Positions 8,661 to 16,472 of a stretch of DNA of 16,472 nucleotides are shown here, in pieces. The notes under the pieces are model-generated. The model was given only the letters and a program-made list of their open reading frames with translations, did not search any database and was not told where the DNA came from. How positions within the stretch are numbered: the stretch's first letter is position 1; every line of letters begins with the position of its first letter. A program made the position numbers and the translations under genes. The DNA comes from Zygnema cylindricum (Eukaryota; Streptophyta; Zygnematophyceae; Zygnematales; Zygnemataceae), in contig JBBHKE010000595.1 in NCBI GenBank assembly GCA_037447655.1, positions 126,001-142,472 of the forward strand, written 5' to 3'.

Positions 8661-8895
8661 CGCCTATACGACTGGCTGATGCCCTCCATGTATATTAGCC
8701 ACACGTGACAAAAAAATGAAGGAGAAGAGTCGGCTACACAAAAAGACGAGAGAACACAGGAGTTTGTCCTAAAATCAAAGGTCGTACGTAAAAAGAACGC
8801 AGGAGGTTTTAACGCATTCTATGCGTTCGATATATACTTGCATAATGTATTGTTCGCGACGGCAGGAAATCGTCGTTAATCCAATGAATTTTATC

Positions 8896-9127
8896 ATTCC
8901 AACAGTGTGAGGACGAAAGGAAATTAGGAGATGTCGCGGCTCACTGCTTAGAAGTTTCGAAGAGTGGCAACGGCGTGCAAAATACACTTACAAACTGTGT
9001 GGTCCGCGTCAAAGGAAAGTCGCCATGTCTTTAATTTTTTTGGATAATCCAACAGTGTGACGACAAAACTGAATCAAAAAGTCACGCGGTTTAATCATTC
9101 TGCGATTCCAACAATGAGACAAAGACA
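8896..9127 (+). repeat. Three direct copies of an ATTCCAACAGTGTGA-type motif
   Basis: The motif occurs at 8896-8918 and 9046-9068 (near-identical through GTGTGAxGACxAAA) and, more diverged, at 9105-9127. Spacings are 150 and 59 bases. Direct subterminal motif copies like these often mark transposase-binding regions of DNA transposons, which fits the palindromes 100-200 bases further right. Otherwise 8700-9540 holds no gene. Confidence 0.5.
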
Positions 9128-9227
9128 AAGCCTCATCGACCATACGAAGGTTCATATTTATTGTACTAACTAAGGACAAAAAATTAAAATATTCTCGCTA
9201 TTATACTTTGTCATTTTTATCGTTGTC

Positions 9228-9344
9228 GCGACGACGAATTGTCGTCGCCAGTTCGATTTCTTCATCCACGCGTCGGCGCTTCGATGTGGCCGCCTGCTAA
9301 CCATATCAGTATGTTACAACCACAAGCGACGACACGTTGTCGTC
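9228..9344. repeat. Two GACGAC/GTCGTC palindromes
   Basis: GCGACGAC-GAATT-GTCGTCGC (9228-9248) and GACGAC-ACGTT-GTCGTC (9328-9344) are perfect stems with 5-base loops. Their left-hand counterpart is at 6548-6564 (one mismatch, loop CTGCA). The constant 5-base loop in all three copies argues for a repeated functional motif and against chance. Confidence 0.65.
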
Positions 9345-9579
9345 AGTGTTTCACGACGGTGCACAAGGATCCAACATAACAACATTAAGAAAATGTGGTG
9401 GGGGCGAGGAAAAAATATATATAAATTGAAACGAACACATAAAGATAGAGGTAAACAAAATGTCACATTATATGCGAATACTATATTGAGACATACAATT
9501 TAAGCAGCCGTAAAAACTCATATAAGGTAAGAATAAAAAGGTAATATTGCTTACTTGTATTATATTTGCCCGTAAAGTG

Positions 9580-9954
9580 TTATGGAAAGTTGTTGAAGGT
9601 CCTCGATATAAGGCACTCCTTTCCGTTTGCATTACAATCCGCAATCATCCAATTGATTACACGAACAGGTGCAACCTTTGTCAACACGTGTTGGAGCTTG
9701 CGTCTCACCATCGGGCTGATACCGTGGTCCACCCGCAGTGAGTGTGGCGGTGAGTCCGGAGGTGAATTTGGGGGTGAGCCGAAATCGGACCCACCATCTT
9801 CCATGAGGGTGTCATCTTTTTGTGATCCCAGCCCTTCACCTGCCTCTCCCTCTTCCTCTTTCTCGCCCCACTCCATCTCCTCCTCAACCAGATGTGGGAA
9901 AAATACAGCGGGAGCTCTAGCTTTCGCCGCAAAAAAGGTGGTAATGGGCCACAT
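9580..9954 (-). CDS. Hypothetical 124-residue acidic protein
   Basis: Unrecognised. A minus-strand TATATATA box at 10085-10078 predicts transcription starting near 10048. The first ATG after that point is this one, which supports the start; the ATG at 10058 would lie upstream of the transcript start. The product has a short N-terminal segment (MWPITTFFAAKARAP) and a Glu/Gly-rich acidic middle (VEEEMEWGEKEEEGEAGE). A Ser/Pro repeat-like part (SPPNSPPDSPPHS) precedes a more folded-looking C-terminus of about 45 residues (RKLQHVLTKVAP, VINWMIADCNANGKE) ending at a TAA. The folded C-terminus could be truncated by a missed intron. It may belong to the mobile element to the left. No domain is assigned. 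Confidence 0.35.
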   Translation of the reverse strand: MWPITTFFAAKARAPAVFFPHLVEEEMEWGEKEEEGEAGEGLGSQKDDTLMEDGGSDFGSPPNSPPDSPPHSLRVDHGISPMVRRKLQHVLTKVAPVRVINWMIADCNANGKECLISRTFNNFP

Positions 9955-10077
9955 ATTTTCTTAAGATAGTGATGGCAACTGGTCAAAGATAAATATGAAG
10001 CAACAAATATAAGATGCAACAACAAAGGTAGATGCGAAGGGAGGAAAAAGAGTGGCATTGTTGGAGTTAAAGAGGAG

Positions 10078-10085
10078 TATATATA
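10078..10085 (-). promoter_or_regulatory. TATA box (TATATATA) of the small minus-strand gene
   Basis: A perfect TATATATA in the context CCTATATATACTCC on the minus strand, followed by a pyrimidine-rich leader (CTCTTTTTCCTCCC) and then the 124-residue frame at 9954. It could be a chance AT run in an AT-rich region. Confidence 0.4.
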
Positions 10086-11000
10086 GGAAGGGAAGGGAAT
10101 CTCTTGTGGAAAAAAAGAGGGAAAAGCTTGGCCAAAATTTGAACATTCAAAATTTTAAATCAAATATTTTGTTTGAAAGTCAAATATTTCGATTTTAAAA
10201 ACGACATGGTGATAGCGGGAAAGTTTTAAAATTTGCGTTAGTTTTCAACGTGAGAGTATGCACGTGGTTGACAATGGACTTTTTTCATGAAAAAGGCGTG
10301 GGAAAACATGGCAGCTCATTGTATGTACTGTTGCAGCGGGTAAGACAGGCCTGTTGTGTTGCACCGTAAAAAAAGCCATAATGTTTGCGTGGATAAAAAA
10401 TCGGACAGGTCTTATCTTTGGCGGCCAATCACGTGACGTGAATTATTTTTTGGTTGGTCATTATGTACTTTTGGGTTCATTTTAGTGTCAACATTTACTC
10501 TATTACAGGACAACGTTGACGTTAATACAGGTGAGACGTCTGAAAGACAGACGAGGTAACACACTAATTACGATTAAGACACATATTAGCATACTTAACT
10601 CTAATAAAACTACCCAAAAGGGACGTTATTAGGATACATAGGATACGGACAAACGGAACTACGACCATACGTCCAAGTTACGCGTAGAAATGGCGTGGCG
10701 TGTTAACCCTTTCCGTAAACGTTAAACAAAAAAAACTGTAAGTAAACTTTACGCTACGCGATATAGCATTGACACGTAACCGCCGTAAAATTGTCTCATC
10801 GGTACGGATACTCGATTTGGCGCCGACGTACAATTTTTATGATTGTGTACGGTTACATATATTAATGTGTATAATCGTACGGAGAATATTCCATTTTTGC
10901 TGTCCCCAAATTAGTGTTAACGCCGAAATTAGAATAAACCTTTTTTTTTATAATTTTCAAATTTTTAATTAGCATCAATGACGGTATATTTACTTCCACA
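10086..11000. other. Intergenic stretch with no gene seen
   Basis: AT-rich sequence with many stops in all frames. The only longer frame (10769-10972 plus, 67 codons) has no credible features. There are no RNA genes that I can recognise. It ends at the first inverted repeat of the miniature-element cluster. Confidence 0.5.
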
Positions 11001-11119
11001 CTATCTAAACTTTGACACTAATAACGATGTGCGGTGTAGTACAGTAACCTGGACGCCGCAGTACGGTAAACTGAAACTGGTTACACCGCGCATCGTTATT
11101 AGTGTCAAAGTTTAAATAG
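11001..11119. mobile_element. Miniature inverted-repeat element, 38-bp arms
   Basis: The left arm 11001-11038 and right arm 11082-11119 are reverse complements at 36 of 38 positions. Each contains GACACTAATAACGAT (or its complement) followed by the GCGGTGTA core, around a 43-base loop. The loop holds one copy of the TACGGT...CTGAAA unit that is tandemly repeated in the larger element at 11144-11770. It therefore looks like an internal-deletion derivative of that element. The high arm identity suggests a young insertion or strong folding. Confidence 0.75.
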
Positions 11120-11143
11120 CGTAAAAAAAAATAGTGTTATTGA

Positions 11144-11770
11144 TTCTAATTTAGTGCCAGAAACGTGGCAGATTATGGTCCACGTCCTTAAATAGCGTTG
11201 CTAATTTAATTTCGAAAATCATGTATACTAATTGCGGGAAAAAATCAAGATCTTAAGAACCCAAATTAGAGTTTATAACACTAATAACGATGCGCGGTGT
11301 AGTACGGTCGGCCGAAAGTAATTGTACGGTAGGCTGAAAGTAATTGTACGGTAGGTTGAAAGTGATTGTACCGTAGGCTGAAAGTAATTGCACGGTAGGC
11401 CGAAAGTAATTGTACGGTGAACTGAAAGTGGTTGACTAGAAATACTTTTTAGGGCAAACGCTTTCCGCAGATGTAACTTGCGTGCAAAAGCTTATATCAA
11501 CAAGTACCACTTTGTACTGAAACTGTCAGACATCTGACATCATTTATGACAGATTCGTACAGACACGTTCGAATATGTTATGTCACGGGGTACATATTTG
11601 TTCAGCAGAGAGTCTATGATGTATTGTACTGTACACCGCGAATCGTTATTAGCGTTATGAACTCTATATCGGCACCCCAAAATTTTGACATTAATACCTT
11701 AAATAGAATAAACTACACTATTTAAGGACGTGGACCATAATCTACCACGTCTCCTGGAACTAAATTAGAA
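11144..11770. mobile_element. Larger inverted-repeat element with a 22-bp tandem core
   Basis: The outer parts of the arms, 11144-11195 and 11718-11770, match over about 52 bases (shared block GATTATGGTCCACGTCCTTA). The inner parts, 11268-11307 and 11625-11664, match over about 40 bases (CTAATAACGAT...CGCGGTGTA). The sequence between the two blocks of each arm is diverged. The centre contains the 22-bp repeat array and then 11435-11624 without features. There is no transposase frame, so it must be non-autonomous. Related motif copies lie at 11019, 11090 and 11811-11833. Confidence 0.7.
11303..11434 (+). repeat. Six-unit 22-bp tandem repeat
   Basis: The unit begins GTACGGTAGGCTGAAAGTAA and recurs with an exact 22-base period (TACGGT at 11303, 11325, 11347, 11369, 11391 and 11413), with one to four changes per unit. 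It sits inside the inverted-repeat element. There are no spacers, so it is not a CRISPR-like array. Confidence 0.9.
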
Positions 11771-12001
11771 TGAATGACACTCATTTTTTCTTACACTAAT
11801 AATTTCTCAACGCTAATAACGATTCGCGTGTAGTTTTCAACTTTTCGCATGCATGTCGCCAATGCATTTAAGCCTTCATTGAATCATGTATCAGCAAAGC
11901 ATGACAAAGTGTGCATTGTCAGTTCGCACTGTCACATGTTGAGAAAGCAGTTCGATTTTTTAGTGATACGGAATGTTTTAAAAATTAAAACATACAATTG
12001 T

Positions 12002-12279
12002 GTACTTCTGTATCAATACGTACTGATACTATAAAGTACAGCTTTTCCCATAGATCTGCATACACCGTAGCTCCCCTCGTACTTTTCTCCAACTATTCAA
12101 ATTTCAAATACGAAAAGTCTGTTGTTTTCCCGCTTGTTGGATTCCCGCGCGTCGGCTGGTACGACTCGCAAATCAGAATTTAGACTCTGCAGTTCACACG
12201 AGAGGTACAAAATCACTCCTACGTAGATGCTAAAAAGTACTAATTCTGTACTGTTTCTCATTGTACTGCTGTTCCGTAC
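12002..12279. promoter_or_regulatory. GTAC-rich upstream region of the chromomethylase gene
   Basis: Ten GTAC sites (12002, 12020, 12036, 12079, 12159, 12205, 12237, 12248, 12263, 12276) lie in 278 bases, where about one is expected by chance. GTAC is the core bound by plant SBP-domain (SPL/CRR1) factors. Three sites have the fuller CGTAC. Whether they act on the gene 240-520 bases downstream is inference. Otherwise 11840-12400 has no gene. Confidence 0.4.
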
Positions 12280-12402
12280 GCGTAGGAAATTTAAAATCTG
12301 ATCAGAAAAGGCGTAGGAATACTGAAGTGGAAAACGGAAATATTGCTCATCCGCAAAAAAACACCACAGCAGAAACTGGAGCAGCTCGAGCTAAAGCTTT
12401 CA

Positions 12403-12516
12403 AAACCCTAAAACGACAAATCTTTTGAACCTACTCCTTTCTCCCTCCAAGTTGTTGCTTCCCTCCCTCCCTCCCTCCTCCCGCCGCCGGCACCTCCTCC
12501 TCTCTCACCCTCTCCC
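12403..12516 (+). promoter_or_regulatory. Telo-box and pyrimidine-rich 5' leader of the chromomethylase gene
   Basis: A perfect telo-box AAACCCTAAA (12403-12412) is followed by about 90 bases of CT-rich sequence (CCCTCC repeats at about 12461-12479, CTCCTCCTCTCTC near the end) running up to the ATG at 12519. Pyrimidine-rich leaders and telo-boxes near the start are common in plant housekeeping and cell-cycle genes. The transcript start is not resolved, and no TATA box is seen close by; the nearest is TATAAAG at 12030, which is too far. Confidence 0.5.
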
Positions 12517-12518
12517 TA

Positions 12519-15500
12519 ATGGCGGTAGGTTTCTGGAACCATCAAATATTTTGTGCTTTTTGTGAACTTAACAACTCTGGTTTTGTGGTTTTTGTGATTT
12601 TAAAAAGCTTGTTTACAACAGCAGAAAAATGCTGTTTTTGAATGTATGTTGTTATTTTAATAGATAGCAATGTAGTTGCTGAATGTACGCTGTCATTTTA
12701 ACAAATAACAATGTGATTGCTGAATGTATGCTGTCATTTCCACAAATTCGCCTATTGTACCAGCTGATTATTGTTTTTTTCAGTTGAGTTTGACATCGGC
12801 AAAAAAAATAGACAGGAGAAAAATAAACAAACAAAACGTTCCAGAAAATGAAGAATAAAAAAATTGAAAAACTGAAAACCAAATGAGAAATCGGAGAGAA
12901 AAAGCGAGACGAGATTGTTTGAATGGGGCATAGCTACTTTTGACTCATCCATTCTGAAAGTGAATATTGGTCTCATCAACAATTGTATCCAGCTCACATT
13001 GGTAAAATATGTTTTTTCTTTTTTTTTTGTCGTCAACACTTTCTTTTCTTAATGAAAGACAAGAAGGGTTAGAGTTTTCTCATGTATGTGACGCATCAAC
13101 TAAATTGGAAGCAATTGCTTTCTAAAAGTCAAGCTGGATTTTTCATCTAGTTCCATTTGCGCGAAGGTACAAGTTTTAAAATTCAAAGCCTTTGGAAACA
13201 ACAAACTCAAGGAACATATCTACATATCGGCGATTTTATGCTTGGCACTAATCTTTTGAACAGTTCCGTAAAAACTACGAATGTGCCGCATTACCTTGTT
13301 TTTTAACTCTGTTTTGTTTTGTCGTGTTTATAATTCTGACTTAATTCTCTCTTGTATTTTAACATGGTTTGTCTTTTTTTTTGTTGTTTCTCGCAGGGAA
13401 GAAAGGGCAAACAAAAAGTCAAATATGAGAGTAATGACAAAAACAATTGTGTAGTGTTGGAAAGTTCTGAAGATGAGGAAATTGAGGGGTGCTCATCAAC
13501 CGAGGAGCAAATAATGGAGAATGCAGCACGAGAGGAGTTTGGGGAGAATACAGATAAGGAGGAAGATCTAAAGGAGGTTGAGTTCTCACTTAATCTTGAT
13601 TGGTTGATTCCACCAGAAGAGGCTCAAAAGAGTTGGCCATTCCGCTATCTTGGGAATGGTAGACTTCCAGATGAAAACGAATTGGAGCTCAAATTTTCAA
13701 AACATTATAAAAGTGCGTGTGTGGATGGAGTCATGGTCTCTATCGGACAGACTGTCACCTTACAGGTCAATTACCATAACTCTCTTACCCTTAAAATTCC
13801 TTCATGCAAGTTGTATGCCATTGTTATATGCCAGTTGACGTAGTTCTTATTTGATAATGTCTTATTGGAGTCCTCGTGCTTAGACCTTGCATTATTACAT
13901 TAACCCTTATGTAATTACCAATTATATAGTAGTGGATTGTATCCTTGAGTGTCCTTGAAAAAAAAATATGCTAAGGTACATGGTTGATATATTTGCAATC
14001 CAAGCTAATTATAGTCGGTGGGGAGGTGGGGTTTACAATATTAGAGTTGCGTACGAGTACAATCTTGATACTTAACGCAAGGTTCAAAAAGTCCCTTGAC
14101 ATTCCACATAGGCGAGTTACACTGCCCAAATGCTATTAATCTTAGACATTTTTTGGGCACTCAAAGATCATTAACTTTATTGTCACCATTCATTTATGAT
14201 GTTTCGATTCAAAATCAGAAATTTTGTGATGAGAACAGTCTTTTGAGTGCCCAAAAATGTTTAACATCAATCATCCATATGCAACATCGTTAGCCGAACT
14301 AAACAACATTTCAATGTATAGTTTGACCTTTCTTTTACATAAAGTTCAGAAACAAATACAACAAAAAGACAAAATTGGTTTTACTCTGTGTTACTTCTCT
14401 CTTGAACTTCTTTTTTGGAATCCTGCACTTTGCCACATGTATGATTTTATTCCACATGTATGATTTTATAAGAGTTGTGTAATTTTTTTTATTTCCCATA
14501 TAGAGACATTTTTGAGACATTTTTCAGTATGTATGTCATCAATCTCACATTATGGGTAGTCATTGGGAAATTTTGAATTGAATGAAAGTTCTGCATGGTT
14601 TGCATACAAAATCTTCTTATCAAACCCCATTTTTAGGTAGTCCACGGAAATGGACCTATGCACTTTTGTTGTCGGGTTAAACTTCTAAGTCGTGTTAAGG
14701 ATTGCGGCTTTAGTGTTAAACGTGTGTATGTGAAGGTTGTTAAAATAATGATGCAAAACACGCTATTGTTGTCTTGGGTGAGTCGACATTTGTATCTCTC
14801 AAAATCAAGGAGTACATACTAAGGCTCTGCGTTGGCTATGTCTTTGAAGTTGTTTAACACAGGACATTGGTGGGATTTGCAGAGCCCTAAAAAGGAGGAT
14901 TATGTCGCCACAATCTTGGAGATTTTCGAAGGATTCGATGGTCGAGGATTCTACCGAGTTCGTTGGTTTTATCGAGCATATGATACGGTATAAAATTTAT
15001 GCACATGCCTCAATCTTTGTGTCGGTTTTTTTGAAGATTTTTGTCAATTCACTTTTATATTTAGTTTTTATTCTTTGGAATTTCACCTCGCATTGTTTTG
15101 AGTAGTCCTTAATTCAAATTCATTAACTAACAACTGGTGATATATGTTGAGCTGGTGAATTTTTTTAGTTTGTGAACCAAAGATGTCAATATTATGTGAA
15201 AAACTAGACATGCAATATTATTGAATTTACTTGGCTGATCCGTTTTCAAGTCTGAGAGTTTAAATGTCCTTCAAGCTAGATTAGTTCAGCAGTTTCATCC
15301 TCTTGTCATAATCCTTAAGCTAAAGGTTGCTAAAGGCACTAAAATTTTGTGAATATAACCTTATATTATAGAAATGGAACGGCGATGGGTAGGAATTTCA
15401 AAATGGCGAATTGACAAACAAACCAATAGACGAATACCTAAGGAAAAGACAATAAGTATACTCAAGTCATTGAATGATCTTGAATAATTATTCTCAAATG

Positions 15501-16472
15501 GATTGAATGATTTCAAATGTTATTGTGTCCTTTTTGTCACTCCTTTTTTTCTTTGCAGATTATCGATGATTTAGGCGAGAAAATTTCCAAAAGGCTGTGG
15601 TGGTCTGAATTGGAGGGGACTAACGTCTTGTCAACGATTAACGGGACATGCACTGTGGCTCGCTTACAACCTACGGATTGCAAACCTGTATATGCCATCC
15701 ACCAAACAAATTTAATTGCATCTTTGCTATTTTTGACCAACACCTGTAGATTGAGCCTTTTGAATGGCAAACCTAACAAACTAGTTTTCAGTGCATTTTT
15801 TCTAATTCCTGTCCTATAGCTCTCTGCCAATGCCCATCTATGTTGTAAGTCTACTGCATTTTTCCATCTATTTGTTTTCTGTTCTGTCACCGTTTGTCTC
15901 TTATCTGTTCACTAAATTCGATTATTGTTTAGCATGTAGAGTCTTGTCCCCGTATAGAAAAAAGCTGTAAGATAAACATAAGTAAAGCCAACGTTTTTAG
16001 AGGTAGTATTCGCTAAAATGTTGAACCACGAAAGAAGTAATTTTATTGACAACACTTGTTCGGTTCTCAAGCTCCAGTACTGTATGTCAATGGACATTGA
16101 ACAGAACGTCCTTTCAAATATTCAACAATAATATCTAGTGTAGCAGTTTCAAAAACAATGCAATGCCAAAAACAAAAAAAAATGATCAACAATAATGTTG
16201 TGAATGGAAGTTGAATGTTTATTTAACATCCTTTTGCAGCATGCAACAATAATATCCAATATTGCAATTCCTAAAATAAAAATGTCCGCATTTAGAATAT
16301 ATTAGGTTACTTTCACCATTTACTGATAGTAAAAGAGTTCATGTTTACTTAGTGAGATTATGGAAATTCTTACAGTTTTTACTTCCAAATTGAACAGGTC
16401 AAAAGTGTTCCAAATTTCGATTATTTCTACTACCAAGGCTATTCCAAGGAATGTAGTACCTTTTTCGACATT
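12519..16472 (+). CDS. CMT: Chromomethylase (plant CMT-type cytosine methyltransferase), 5' exons, partial
   Basis: Five phase-0 exons: 12519-12524 (Met-Ala), 13397-13765, 14883-14987, 15559-15687 and 16398 to the edge, 228 residues so far. All introns are GT-AG (donors GTAGGT, GTCAAT, GTATAA, GTATAT). After an acidic N-terminus come PPEEAQKSWPFRY and HYKSACVDGVMVSIGQTV, as before the BAH domain of chromomethylases. The BAH domain follows: EDYVATILEIFEGFDG, VRWFYRAYDT, the KRLWWSE...NVLSTI region and FDYFYYQGYSKE...FFDI. Known: CMTs use BAH and chromo domains to bind H3K9-methylated nucleosomes and maintain CHG or CHH methylation, mainly on transposons. The catalytic domain with its embedded chromodomain must lie to the right. 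The start has a good plant context (ATGGCG). BAH-only proteins such as EBS/SHL are less likely because of the WPxRY and terminal FYYQGYS segments. The exact subtype (CMT1/2/3) is not decidable here. Confidence 0.85.
12639..12751 (+). repeat. 41-bp minisatellite in intron 1 of the CMT gene
   Basis: TGAATGTA starts at 12639, 12680 and 12721, an exact 41-base period. Each copy continues with a TGTCATTTTAACAAATA-like sequence and ATTG/GTTGC at the end; the third copy diverges after CTGTCATTTC. The intron (12525-13396) otherwise shows nothing but T-rich and A-rich runs and a good acceptor (TTTCTCGCAG). Confidence 0.75.
14145..14260. repeat. Inverted repeat in intron 2 of the CMT gene (MITE-like)
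   Basis: The arms 14145-14166 (ACATTTTTTGGGCACTCAAAGA) and 14239-14260 are reverse complements apart from about one base of indel in the T and A runs, around a 72-base centre. This may be a small foldback insertion. Nearby are a 19-bp direct repeat (CCACATGTATGATTTTATT, 14433-14470) and a doubled GAGACATTTTT (about 14503-14525). Confidence 0.55.
14637..14777 (+). other. Possible cassette exon in intron 2 of the CMT gene
   Basis: A 141-base open stretch is bounded by a good acceptor (CATTTTTAG at 14628-14636) and a consensus donor (GTGAGT at 14778). It is exactly 47 codons in phase 0, compatible with both flanking exons. The peptide begins VVHGNGPMHFCCRVKLLSR and is basic. It would split the BAH domain just before its third strand, so the standard mRNA probably skips it. 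It could also be chance. Confidence 0.3.

Larger units (their letters stand above)
6548..9344. mobile_element. Putative degraded DNA transposon with GACGAC palindromes at both ends
   Basis: Short palindromes of the form GACGAC-5 bases-GTCGTC occur at 6548-6564 and 9328-9344, with a longer perfect one at 9228-9248 (8-bp arms). Between them lie a minus-strand protein pseudogene, a long pyrimidine-rich stretch and three direct copies of an ATTCCAACAGTGTGA-type motif (8896, 9046, 9105). Subterminal GCGACGAC/GTCGTCGC palindromes are seen in some plant CACTA-type elements (from memory). No CACTA termini or target-site duplication could be set, so the borders given are only those of the palindromes. 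Confidence 0.4.

Noticed and set aside
11303-11434. CRISPR-like array
   Set aside because: Units are contiguous with no spacers, and the surroundings are eukaryotic.
1-16472. tRNA or rRNA genes
   Set aside because: No cloverleaf-like A/B box pairs or conserved rRNA blocks were noticed on reading; a covariance-model scan was not possible.

Overview
The window looks like nuclear DNA of a streptophyte (land plant or charophyte alga). It carries the 5' exons of a plant-specific chromomethylase gene with GT-AG introns, telo-box (AAACCCTA) motifs, a long reverse-oriented LTR retrotransposon, and several degraded or miniature mobile elements. There is no sign of bacterial or organellar organisation. 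I cannot name the species.

Left third (1-~5500, minus strand): a retrotransposon, cut by the window edge. Its Gag starts at 3530. After one frame change near 2650-2680, a single uninterrupted reading frame of about 890 codons runs off the left end. In order, that frame encodes the rest of Gag, two CCHC zinc knuckles, a coiled-coil-like segment, an aspartic protease (DTGA) and then a DNA cytosine-5 methyltransferase domain with motifs I, II, IV, VI, VIII and IX. Reverse transcriptase and integrase would lie beyond the window, so they are inferred. The methyltransferase is DNMT3-like in layout and fused in frame behind the protease. This is the most exciting object here. To the right, 3531-~5500 is a non-coding leader and probable LTR, with two adjacent hairpins and eight telo-box-like repeats.

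Middle (5500-12000): repeat-rich, accessory DNA. It holds GCACGAAA repeats and an eleven-unit, 20-bp-period CpG-rich repeat (5700-6145), a candidate minus-strand terminal exon (6311-6443), and a region bracketed by GACGAC/GTCGTC palindromes (6548-9344) that contains a minus-strand protein pseudogene with four in-frame stops. It also holds a possible small minus-strand gene behind a TATA box (9580-10085), and a nested family of inverted-repeat elements with a 22-bp tandem repeat core (11001-11833).

Right (12400-16472, plus strand): the start of a chromomethylase (CMT) gene. Five exons, all joined in phase 0, encode the N-terminus and the BAH domain; the catalytic and chromo domains would follow outside the window. 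A GTAC-rich stretch, a telo-box and a pyrimidine-rich leader lie upstream. The window thus places a retrotransposon carrying its own cytosine methyltransferase within about 9 kb of a host methyltransferase of the family that silences such elements.
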